This document shows positions 7,763-13,761 of a stretch of DNA of 15,157 bases, one piece after another. Made by a program: the position numbers and the translations under genes. Position 1 is the first letter of the stretch, and each line of letters begins with the position of its first letter. Source of the DNA: CAZXIY01 sp964640935 (GTDB lineage: Archaea > Thermoplasmatota > Thermoplasmata > Methanomassiliicoccales > Methanomethylophilaceae). Location of the stretch: NCBI GenBank assembly GCA_964640935.1, contig CAZXIY010000029.1, positions 1 to 15,157 of the forward strand, given 5' to 3'. The notes below the pieces were generated by a model that did no database searches, was not told the DNA's origin, and worked only from the letters and a program-made list of their open reading frames with translations.

Positions 7763-7798
7763 ATACATTGTGTATAGAACACAAATATATCAATGTAT
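7763..7798. repeat. Inverted repeat around paaK promoter
   Basis: ATACATTG (7763-7770) and CAATGTAT (7791-7798) are perfect inverted copies separated by 20 bases. The spacer contains an A/T stretch at 7785-7790 (ATATAT on either strand) that can serve as the paaK TATA box, centred about 37 bases before the ATG. The placement suits an operator that would mask the core promoter. Confidence 0.6.
7785..7790 (-). promoter_or_regulatory. TATA-like box of paaK
   Basis: On the minus strand the core reads GATATATTTG, about 37 bases upstream of the ATG at 7751. This predicts a leader of roughly 10 bases. It lies between the two arms of an inverted repeat. Confidence 0.5.
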
Positions 7799-7813
7799 GT
7801 CATAAAATATCAT

Positions 7814-7835
7814 TAATGTACATAATTGTACATTA
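7814..7835. repeat. Inverted repeat upstream of paaK promoter
   Basis: TAATGTACA (7814-7822) and TGTACATTA (7827-7835) are perfect 9-base arms around a 4-base TAAT spacer. The right arm overlaps the TAA stop of the Sel1-repeat gene, and the whole sits about 25-50 bases upstream of the paaK TATA-like box. Each arm shares the core AATGTA/TACATT with the nearer inverted repeat, suggesting one regulator binding two sites. Confidence 0.65.
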
Positions 7836-8780
7836 TAATCTTTTTCTGAGGAAACTGAGGAAACCTTCGCCGCTCTCGGCCCCTTTTACCTTTCCGACCA
7901 CATCCGGGGTGTTGAGCACCACGTACTCTGTTTCGGCCTTATGCTGTTCCGGAGCCTTTCTCTTATGGCCCTGGCTCTTCTCTTCCAGATATTCCTTCGC
8001 TCTGACAGATCCGGTATATGCCGCATGGGAGAGCATCCTGGTTGCCGAATTATGGTCGCTCTCCACCCCTATGCCGCAATCATACATCTTGCCGAGCATG
8101 AATTCGCATTCCGAATGTCCGAGCTTCATGCCCTCCCTGAAGATCATTGATGCTTTGATGTAATTCTGAGGGGTTCCTTTTCCGTTGAAATAGCACATAC
8201 CAAGCTTGTAATGGGCCTCCGGATCGCCCGAATCGGATGCGAGCTTGTAAAGTTTCAACGCCTCTTTGTAGTTACGTTCAGGATTGTTCAGATCTGAATA
8301 TATATCCCCGAGGGTCACGCGGGCCTGAGGCACTCCTCTGTTGGCGGCCATCATGAACCATCTTATCGCGACGTTCTTGTCCCTGAAGACACCATATCCG
8401 TTGTAATAGCAGAGTCCTGTGTAATACTGGGCCATCGGATAGCCGTGCTCCGCGGACAGCCTCAGCCACCTTGCCGCTTCGGTATAGTTCTTTTCGGTGA
8501 CCTTTCCCTCATAGTACATCAGACCCAGGAAGAAGCGCGATTCGTCTATGCCCTGCTCCGCGGCCTTGCCGAACCATTTCATGGCCCCCTTCTGATCCTT
8601 ATGCAGAACTATGCCTTCGTTGAGCAGTTTCGCATAATCATTCTGGGCGTACGCATCGCCGAGCTCTGCCGCTTCGCGGAGATATTTTATTCCGTCCTCG
8701 ACGGTGCCTTCGCCGTTCTCATCAATGAATATAGCTTTCGCTTTCCTGTAGAGATCGGAAGCACTTATGTCTGCACTCAT
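7833..8780 (-). CDS. Sel1-repeat (TPR-like) protein coupled to Hsp70
   Basis: The 315-residue solenoid protein contains about six to seven Sel1-like repeats between residues 28 and 265, each a helix pair with the A-x2-LG-x-x-Y-x-x-G pattern (for example GLMYYEGKVTEKNY at 86-99 and YKLGMCYFNGKGTPQNY at 191-207). Such repeats scaffold protein complexes. There is no signal peptide or membrane segment, so it is probably cytosolic. A hydrophilic linker (266-300) leads to a basic, hydrophobic tail, FLSFLRKRL, that could be a docking peptide. Start is the ATG at 8780, which overlaps the Hsp70 stop as ATGA and implies translational coupling. The frame remains open upstream to 8855, but that would lie wholly inside Hsp70 and precede a normal N-terminus. 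The tight pairing suggests it is a partner or client adaptor of that Hsp70; this is inference. Confidence 0.88.
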   Translation of the reverse strand: MSADISASDLYRKAKAIFIDENGEGTVEDGIKYLREAAELGDAYAQNDYAKLLNEGIVLHKDQKGAMKWFGKAAEQGIDESRFFLGLMYYEGKVTEKNYTEAARWLRLSAEHGYPMAQYYTGLCYYNGYGVFRDKNVAIRWFMMAANRGVPQARVTLGDIYSDLNNPERNYKEALKLYKLASDSGDPEAHYKLGMCYFNGKGTPQNYIKASMIFREGMKLGHSECEFMLGKMYDCGIGVESDHNSATRMLSHAAYTGSVRAKEYLEEKSQGHKRKAPEQHKAETEYVVLNTPDVVGKVKGAESGEGFLSFLRKRL

Positions 8781-10285
8781 ATAACACCGGCCATCTTGGA
8801 TCTGGAATCGATTATATCGCGATTGGACATAGATGTATCCTTGGACATGTCGCATTTCTGCAATTTGCCGTTACAGTCGACAGAAACGGAAAGCCTCCCG
8901 TCCCTGTCGGCCGAGAATCTCACTGCGATCTTCGTTCTTCCTCTGGACACCTTCCCGTCCATGGGGATGGTAAAGGTCTCTACTGCTCTTGCGTTACTTA
9001 TGTCTATGAAATCGTCGCCGGTCTTCGCCAGCGATTCGTAAACGGATATCTGCAGCTCCTTCTGGTCGTCCCTCTTCGGCCTGCACATCAGCGTGCTGTC
9101 CATCGGGAGCGGGACATCCCTGAATAGGATATTGCAGACCCTTTCGACACCGTCGATGCCTGCAAGCACCCCGAATGATTTCGTCAGGACCGGCGTCACA
9201 GTCATCTTCACCGATCCGAAAACGGATTCGGCGTACAGTGCGGCCCCCCTTGCTACGGCATGTTCCGGATCAAAGAATTCGATCCCGGTAGACGGATACG
9301 CATCCTCGAGTTCCCTCATCACCTGCGGCATGAGCGTCGCTCCGCCGACGAGCACTATCTCGTCGATCTGATTCATCTCGAGTTTGGCATTCCTCAGCGC
9401 AAAACCGACCATGTCTATCGTCTGCGACATGAGCCACATCGTAGATTCGTCCAACTCTTCCCTTGTGACCGTGTATGTTATCGTCTTTCCGTAGATGTCA
9501 ACGTTCCCCACCGCTCTGTCCTGATATGTCAAGAGTTCTTTCTGCTTCTCTGCATCACGAAGCATCCTCCCCCTGATGTCGCTGTCCGATTCGATATCAT
9601 CGGAGGTCAATCCGGCAGAATCCAGTATCTTCTTCTCCATGATGGAGGCCAGCTGGAGATCCCAGTCCCTCCCTCCGAGATTCTTACTGCCTTCGCTCGA
9701 CAGCACAGTGAACTTTCCGTCGCTTATCTTAAGAACGGTCGCATCGAATGTGCCGCCGCCCAGGTCGTAAACGATTATCGTCCTGTCCGTCTTATCCCCC
9801 CTACCCATGCCGTATGAGAGGGCCGCAGCCACGGACTCGTTGAGGAGCTCCACTTCCATAATGCCCGCTATCTTCGCCGCGTCGACGGTGGCGCTCCTCT
9901 CCGCATCGCCGTAATCGCAGGGGACCGTTATCACCGCCCTGTCTATATGCGCCCCGGACTCCTTCTCGAAATCCGAGACGAGCTTGGTCAATATCATCGC
10001 GGACATCTCCGTGGGGGTGTAGCTGACGGATCTTATGTTCCTGGTTATATTGGTGCCCATCTGTCTTTTGAAGTACGAGATATAGTTGGTCGTGTTGTAC
10101 TTGCCCGCATCGTCGATTGCTTTACGGCCTATGACCTTGCCGAAATCCGTGAACAATATCACTGACGGCGTGATATCGTTCCCGTCGTCTCCGATGGACA
10201 CCTCGACATTACCCTTGCCGTCGCTGTAAGCCAAACAGCTGTTGACCGTACCGAGATCAATGCCCACATATTGTTGGGAGTCCAA
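8777..10285 (-). CDS. Hsp70-family protein lacking the lid domain
   Basis: This Hsp70/actin-fold ATPase has 502 residues, against about 610-640 for DnaK. The phosphate-1 motif is GIDLGTVNS (8-16), phosphate-2 is VYDLGGGTFD (172-181), the connect-1 helix includes NESVAAALSYG (149-159), and the adenosine motif is VLVGGATLMP (311-320). The nucleotide-binding domain ends near residue 368 and is followed by a beta-type substrate-binding domain (about 369-480). The helical lid and C-terminal tail are absent, as in short HscC-like members. The start codon is TTG at 10285: a GAGGTG Shine-Dalgarno lies 5 bases before it, and an in-frame TGA five codons upstream blocks extension. The stop overlaps the Sel1-repeat gene start. 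No DnaJ or GrpE gene is in the window. It is probably an accessory, not housekeeping, Hsp70. Confidence 0.92.
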   Translation of the reverse strand: MDSQQYVGIDLGTVNSCLAYSDGKGNVEVSIGDDGNDITPSVILFTDFGKVIGRKAIDDAGKYNTTNYISYFKRQMGTNITRNIRSVSYTPTEMSAMILTKLVSDFEKESGAHIDRAVITVPCDYGDAERSATVDAAKIAGIMEVELLNESVAAALSYGMGRGDKTDRTIIVYDLGGGTFDATVLKISDGKFTVLSSEGSKNLGGRDWDLQLASIMEKKILDSAGLTSDDIESDSDIRGRMLRDAEKQKELLTYQDRAVGNVDIYGKTITYTVTREELDESTMWLMSQTIDMVGFALRNAKLEMNQIDEIVLVGGATLMPQVMRELEDAYPSTGIEFFDPEHAVARGAALYAESVFGSVKMTVTPVLTKSFGVLAGIDGVERVCNILFRDVPLPMDSTLMCRPKRDDQKELQISVYESLAKTGDDFIDISNARAVETFTIPMDGKVSRGRTKIAVRFSADRDGRLSVSVDCNGKLQKCDMSKDTSMSNRDIIDSRSKMAGVI

Positions 10286-10290
10286 AAGTA

Positions 10291-10296
10291 CACCTC
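10291..10296 (-). promoter_or_regulatory. Shine-Dalgarno site deciding the Hsp70 TTG start
   Basis: GAGGTG on the minus strand stands 5 bases ahead of TTG at 10285. With no ATG or GTG available in frame before the ATP-binding motif and a TGA just upstream, it fixes a non-ATG start. Confidence 0.7.
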
Positions 10297-10302
10297 ATAC
10301 CA

Positions 10303-10324
10303 GCCACACGCATGCCTGTGTGGC
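10303..10324. promoter_or_regulatory. Inverted repeat at the Hsp70 transcription start region
   Basis: GCCACAC (10303-10309) and GTGTGGC (10318-10324) form perfect 7-base arms around an 8-base spacer that itself contains the palindrome GCATGC. It lies between a minus-strand TATA-like GTTAATAG (10327-10334) and the Shine-Dalgarno site. This is where a repressor would block transcription start, or where a 5'-leader hairpin would form. It could play the role that heat-shock operators play elsewhere; this is inference. Confidence 0.5.
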
Positions 10325-10326
10325 AC

Positions 10327-10334
10327 TATTAACT
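10327..10334 (-). promoter_or_regulatory. TATA-like box of the Hsp70-Sel1 operon
   Basis: Minus-strand GTTAATAG, preceded by a purine-rich stretch GAAAAAG that could act as a BRE, predicts a start near 10304 and a leader of about 19 bases carrying the GAGGTG ribosome-binding site. Read-through from fhs, 95 bases upstream, is also possible because no T-rich minus-strand terminator is visible between them. Confidence 0.35.
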
Positions 10335-10380
10335 TTTTCTTTTCCCGACCGCCAGACACGGATCTCCGAATGTGACAGCG

Positions 10381-12054
10381 TCATTTCAACCCGATGACAC
10401 GACCGTTGTCATCCAGATCGATACGCATTGCGGCCGGCACGGAAGGCAGACCTGGCATCAGTGTGATCTGGCCGCATATAGGGACAACAAATCCGGCCCC
10501 GGCCGAAACATTGACCTCTCTGACAGTGAGCTTCCATCCCGTCGGGGCCCCTTTCCTCTTAGGGTCGTCGGTGATCGATGCCTGCGTCTTAGCGATGCAT
10601 ACGGGAAGCAATCCGTAACCGGTCGATTCCAGCTTCGATATGGACTTCTCTGCCGCGGGCAGATAATTCACCATGGACGCGCCGTAGATGGATTTCCCGA
10701 TGATCTCTATCTTCTCTTTTATGCTGATATCGTTGGGATACAGGAATCTGAAATTCTGTTCCGAATCGTCGATGGTCTCAACGACCTTCTTGGCCAAGGC
10801 TACACCGCCATCTCCGCCTTTCATGAAAACATCAGACTCTTCAGACCTTATGCCCAGACTCTCGCAGTGATCTCTGACGCATTTCAGACACTCGTCCGTG
10901 TCCGTGGGGAAACGGTTGATGGCGACAACGACGGGCACGCCGTAGAGATTCAGATTCTGGACGTGCTTGTCAAGATTGCATAACCCTTTCTTCAGAGCAT
11001 CTATGTTCATTGTAGATTCGTCTTCCAACGATGCTCCGCCGTGCATCATGAGAGCACGGACGGATGCGACTATGACAACGCAGTCCGGTCTGAATCCGGA
11101 TTCCCTGCAGACTATGTCCATGAACTTCTCGGCACCGAGATCTGCAGCGAAACCCGCCTCCGTGACAGCGTAGTCCCCGAATTTGAGAGCTGCGGTCGTG
11201 GCTATCACGCTGTTCGAACCGTGTGCTATGTTCGCGAAAGGGAATCCGTGGATGAATACCGGCTGACCTTCAAGGGTCTGCACGAGATTGGGATTGATGG
11301 CGTCTCTTAGAAGGACCATCATGGAACCTACACAGCCCAGGTCCTTTGCCGTCACCGCATCGCCGCTGTATGTGTATCCGATGACGATCCTTTCGAGTCT
11401 GGATCTCAGGTCGCGTATATCGGTAGATAACGCAAGTATCGCGGATATCTCCGATGCGGATGTTATCAGGAATCCGCTCTCGTGAGGTATGCCGCCTATC
11501 GCCTTTCCGCCGAGGCCGACCACGATGTTCCTGAGTTCGCGGCAGTCCATATCCACCGCCTTCTTGAATACGATCTGCGTGGGATCTATACCGAGCTCGT
11601 TGCCTTTGTCGATATGATTCTCCACGATGGCGGAAAGAAGATTATGAGCGGCCGTGACAGCATGTATGTCGCCCGTGAAATGCATATCTATGTCCCACAT
11701 CGGATAGACCTGCGAATACCCTCCGCCGGTCGCTCCGCCTTTTATACCGAATGTGGGGCCGATCGACGGCTCTCTCAGGGCGCCGACGACATTCTTGCCT
11801 ATCTTGCTCAGGCCCTGGATCAGACCGATCGTAGTCACGGTCTTGCCCTCGCCCGCAGGCGTGGCCGTTATGGCCGTGACCAGGATCAGTTTTCCGTTCG
11901 GATCGTTCCTATGCTTGTCAATGACCTTGAGGGGGATCTTGGCCACGTAATCACCGTAACGGTACAGATCTTCAGGCGGGATTCCGATAGATTCTGCGAT
12001 TTCCGTTATCGGTCTTACTTTGGCACCATAAGCAATGTCTAAATCGGTCTTCAT
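10381..12054 (-). CDS. fhs: Formate-tetrahydrofolate ligase
   Basis: This enzyme makes 10-formyltetrahydrofolate from formate, ATP and tetrahydrofolate, feeding one-carbon units to purine and other biosynthesis. The 557 residues match the family's usual 550-560. The P-loop is TPAGEGKT (65-72). The signatures GPTFGIKGGATGGGY (99-113) and MHFTGDIHA (124-132) are present and intact. The ATG at 12054 (MKTDLDIAYG) is chosen over an in-frame ATG at 12084, because a TATA-like TTTAAAA at 12086-12092 would touch the latter and sits about 35 bases before the former. Folate-based C1 activation is not universal in methanogens, most of which use tetrahydromethanopterin. Its presence fits a methyl-reducing lineage that lacks that branch (recalled, not checked). 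It is followed after 95 bases by the Hsp70 gene, with no obvious functional link. Confidence 0.97.
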   Translation of the reverse strand: MKTDLDIAYGAKVRPITEIAESIGIPPEDLYRYGDYVAKIPLKVIDKHRNDPNGKLILVTAITATPAGEGKTVTTIGLIQGLSKIGKNVVGALREPSIGPTFGIKGGATGGGYSQVYPMWDIDMHFTGDIHAVTAAHNLLSAIVENHIDKGNELGIDPTQIVFKKAVDMDCRELRNIVVGLGGKAIGGIPHESGFLITSASEISAILALSTDIRDLRSRLERIVIGYTYSGDAVTAKDLGCVGSMMVLLRDAINPNLVQTLEGQPVFIHGFPFANIAHGSNSVIATTAALKFGDYAVTEAGFAADLGAEKFMDIVCRESGFRPDCVVIVASVRALMMHGGASLEDESTMNIDALKKGLCNLDKHVQNLNLYGVPVVVAINRFPTDTDECLKCVRDHCESLGIRSEESDVFMKGGDGGVALAKKVVETIDDSEQNFRFLYPNDISIKEKIEIIGKSIYGASMVNYLPAAEKSISKLESTGYGLLPVCIAKTQASITDDPKRKGAPTGWKLTVREVNVSAGAGFVVPICGQITLMPGLPSVPAAMRIDLDDNGRVIGLK

Positions 12055-12085
12055 ACGCCCACAACAGCCGTAATCCGATAGCACG

Positions 12086-12092
12086 TTTTAAA
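12086..12092 (-). promoter_or_regulatory. TATA-like box of fhs
   Basis: Minus-strand TTTAAAA is centred about 35 bases before the ATG at 12054, predicting a start near 12063 and a leader of about 9 bases. It overlaps the neighbourhood of the upstream in-frame ATG at 12084 and argues against using it. Confidence 0.5.
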
Positions 12093-12112
12093 CAGTTATG
12101 CCCGGCCCCCTT

Positions 12113-12358
12113 TCAACAATCCACATTTATGATCAGTTTCCTCCTCATCGATTCCGAAAGCGGCCTCAATCTCCCATTCTCGTATCTGTTGTTCTCGCGA
12201 TACCACCTGATGAATGCTTCCTTAGCGCATTCCGGCGCATCCGAACGAACGCCCTTTATCCCCACATCGTTCTCGTCCGGACCGTAGAATACCAGATACT
12301 TGTGGAACTCCTTTATGTCAGAAACATCCGTTCTGAGACTCTCGTTGATCTTACACAT
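12113..12358 (-). CDS. Small conserved-looking hypothetical protein (81 aa)
   Basis: The 81-residue charged soluble protein has an aromatic-rich centre (FHKYLVFYGPDEND at 18-31, AFIRWYRENNRY at 48-59) and a basic C-terminus (RLRPLSESMRRKL at 63-75) ending in VDC. There is no signal peptide, membrane segment or recognised motif; cysteines are at 2, 44 and 81. Codon use looks like that of its neighbours, no competing frame makes better sense, and it fills the gap between fhs and the intergenic AT-rich region. A minus-strand TATAAT (12378-12383) lies about 22 bases before the ATG, compatible with a leaderless transcript. GGGAG further in could also act as a ribosome-binding site. I do not recognise the family. 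It could be a small DNA- or RNA-associated protein given its basic tail, but nothing proves that. Confidence 0.65.
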   Translation of the reverse strand: MCKINESLRTDVSDIKEFHKYLVFYGPDENDVGIKGVRSDAPECAKEAFIRWYRENNRYENGRLRPLSESMRRKLIINVDC

Positions 12359-12414
12359 GTCACCCTTCTCCCACCCGATTATACAGAACGGTGTGTGTAT
12401 TTCAATTCAGTAAC

Positions 12415-12450
12415 GTTATAATTGTTATAATTGTTATTTATGTTACATTA
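12415..12450. repeat. Tandem 9-base AT-rich repeat
   Basis: GTTATAATT occurs twice in perfect tandem (12415-12432), followed by two degenerate units, GTTATTTAT (12433-12441) and GTTACATTA (12442-12450). The array lies in the 145-base divergent region between the 81- and 59-residue genes and could be an iterated regulator site or simply upstream AT-rich promoter DNA. Confidence 0.65.
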
Positions 12451-12473
12451 GTATTAACTGTAGTGCCTGTCCG

Positions 12474-12480
12474 ATATAAT
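12474..12480 (+). promoter_or_regulatory. TATA-like box of the 59-residue gene
   Basis: ATATAAT is centred 27 bases ahead of the ATG at 12504, the standard archaeal distance for a leaderless transcript. It supports the small downstream reading frame being a real gene. Confidence 0.55.
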
Positions 12481-12503
12481 CCGAGAGAGAATTGTAGGAT
12501 GGA

Positions 12504-12683
12504 ATGGATGAAGAACAGATATCAGAAAAGGAATATGAGGCGATAGCCGTCATGAGAGACATCGCAGTGATACTGTACAGCGAGATAAGCCAGAATCTCG
12601 GAAGGGATTCGGAGTACCTCTCTGCCTTATACGAATACACGACGGGCCTTATGGAAATGGCTTCCAAGAAACTGTTTAACTGA
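12504..12683 (+). CDS. Small acidic helical protein (59 aa)
   Basis: This 59-residue frame is easily missed because of its length. It begins MDEEQISEKEYEAIAVM and continues with alternating charged and hydrophobic residues (RDIAVILYSEISQNL at 18-32) to the end ASKKLFN. It looks like two or three amphipathic helices, acidic at the N-terminus, with no cysteine and no membrane segment. Support comes from a TATA-like box at the leaderless distance and from codon choice like that of the neighbours. Its 3' end also overlaps the convergent Sel1-repeat gene by only 8 bases, the same tail-to-tail packing seen at the other gene junctions here. A 74-residue frame on the opposite strand (12667-12443) is the alternative; its serine/isoleucine-rich translation looks like an antisense shadow. 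Function unknown; a regulator of a neighbour or an adaptor is possible. Confidence 0.6.
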   Translation: MDEEQISEKEYEAIAVMRDIAVILYSEISQNLGRDSEYLSALYEYTTGLMEMASKKLFN

Positions 12684-13590
12684 TCTTTTTTCCGTCGGCG
12701 TGACTAACGATCTCTTTAGCCATTTCGTTCCCGTTATCCGCCGACACCCTCATCCATGTGACGCCTTTTTCCATATCCTTCTCCGTGCCTTTCCCCTCTA
12801 TATAGAGACGGCCGAGATAGAACTGGGCATCGGCATCGTTCTGTTCCGCGGCCTTTTTGAACCATTTGAACGCATCCTGGAATTCGTTCCTCGAGAAGCG
12901 CAGCATACCGAGATTGAACATCGCAGGGACCAACCCGTGCTCGGCCGAAGAAGTATACCATTTGATCGCTGCATCCTCATCCTTGTCTACGACAGAACCG
13001 TCGCAGAGGAACGCCGCGACCTTGAACTGGGCTTCTGGAACATTATTGTTGGCCGATCTGAGATACCACTCGTACGCTTTGACAGGATCCTTCTCCAGCC
13101 CCGTACCGTCCTCATACATGTATCCGATCTTGAATTGCGTCAGCGGCTCTCCGGCCTCGGCGGCCTTCATGAACCAGCGGGCGGCCTCCTTCATGTCGGT
13201 ATCTACGCCGTTGCCGTAGAAATAGAGCATCCCGAGCTCGACGAATGCACCTACGTTGCCTTTATCAGCGGCCTTTAAGAACAGTTCTTTCGCTTTTGTG
13301 TAATCCTTCTCGACCCCGAACCCGCCCCAATATGCCATGCCGAGGTTGAACTGCGCCTCCGCGAATCCCATATCCGCGGAAATACGGAAGAGTCTCACAC
13401 CCTCCGCATGATCTTTCTTGACGCCCTTTCCGGACATGTACATCTCCGCGAGACCGCATGTCGCCGCGGGATTTCCGGCATCCGATGCCCTCTTGTACAA
13501 TTCTGCGGCCTTGGTGTAATCCTGCTCCACACCCTGTCCTGTCTCGTATCTGACTGCCATGGCAAAATCATCGGATGAGCTGTTCCCCAT
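12676..13590 (-). CDS. Sel1-repeat (TPR-like) protein
   Basis: The 304-residue protein is built almost wholly of Sel1-like repeats, about eight units of about 36 residues from residue 6 to 295. Examples are GLAEMYMSGKGVKKDH (46-61), NLGMAYWGGFGVEKDY (82-97), ELGMLYFYGNGVDTDM and YLGRLYIEGKGTEKDM. The repeats are more regular than in the Sel1-repeat protein next to Hsp70, and the long C-terminal linker and tail of that protein are missing. No signal peptide or membrane segment is seen, so it is a probable cytosolic scaffold. The ATG at 13590 is supported by minus-strand TATATAT (13612-13618) 26 bases upstream, a leaderless arrangement. It appears to be transcribed alone and converges on the 59-residue gene. 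The partner is unknown; the second Sel1 protein 4 kb away hints at recent family expansion or a shared complex. Confidence 0.9.
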   Translation of the reverse strand: MGNSSSDDFAMAVRYETGQGVEQDYTKAAELYKRASDAGNPAATCGLAEMYMSGKGVKKDHAEGVRLFRISADMGFAEAQFNLGMAYWGGFGVEKDYTKAKELFLKAADKGNVGAFVELGMLYFYGNGVDTDMKEAARWFMKAAEAGEPLTQFKIGYMYEDGTGLEKDPVKAYEWYLRSANNNVPEAQFKVAAFLCDGSVVDKDEDAAIKWYTSSAEHGLVPAMFNLGMLRFSRNEFQDAFKWFKKAAEQNDADAQFYLGRLYIEGKGTEKDMEKGVTWMRVSADNGNEMAKEIVSHADGKKIS

Positions 13591-13611
13591 ACCGAATCAA
13601 TCGGCCTCATC

Positions 13612-13618
13612 ATATATA
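13612..13618 (-). promoter_or_regulatory. TATA-like box of the second Sel1-repeat gene
   Basis: Minus-strand TATATAT is centred about 26 bases before the ATG at 13590, a textbook leaderless spacing, with no Shine-Dalgarno between them. Confidence 0.6.
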
Positions 13619-13669
13619 TCGTGAGCGAACGACGGACAGAATAAAAACCCGATCCGATGGGTCTCAAAG

Positions 13670-13750
13670 TAAACTATGACGGACGCCCGAGGGTCCGGCA
13701 ACAAAGGCCGACACCCAAGGTCGCGTCCGCGGATTAAACGATTTGTTTTT
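13670..13750 (+). ncRNA. Candidate structured small RNA or 3'-UTR hairpin
   Basis: Bases 13680-13729 fold into a long imperfect hairpin: CGGACGC/GCGTCCG (13680-13686 with 13723-13729), CC/GG, GGGT/ACCC (13691-13694 with 13713-13716), and CGGC/GCCG (13696-13699 with 13707-13710). It is closed by a 7-base loop AACAAAG, giving about 17 pairs with small bulges. On the plus strand a TATA-like ATAAAAA (13641-13647) would start transcription near 13670, and ATTTGTTTTT (13741-13750) would serve as a T-rich terminator, giving an RNA of about 80 bases. On the minus strand the same hairpin would lie in the 3'-UTR of the membrane-protein operon, ending near GGGTTTTTATT (13650-13640). It is not a tRNA: no T-arm or anticodon arm fits. 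I cannot match it to a known RNA family. Confidence 0.35.
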
Positions 13751-13761
13751 AGACACCGCCT

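Noticed and set aside
7814..7835. Intrinsic terminator for the Sel1-repeat gene
   Set aside because: The stem is AT-rich and overlaps the stop codon, with no T-run following on the minus strand. A protein-binding palindrome upstream of paaK explains it better.
12443..12667. Minus-strand 74-residue frame opposite the 59-residue gene
   Set aside because: Ser/Ile/Tyr-rich composition typical of antisense reading, and no promoter at the right place. The plus-strand frame has a TATA-like box at 27 bases and neighbour-like codon use.
13681..13740. tRNA or tRNA-like gene in the intergenic hairpin
   Set aside because: No T-loop consensus, anticodon arm or D-arm can be drawn; the segment folds as a single extended hairpin.
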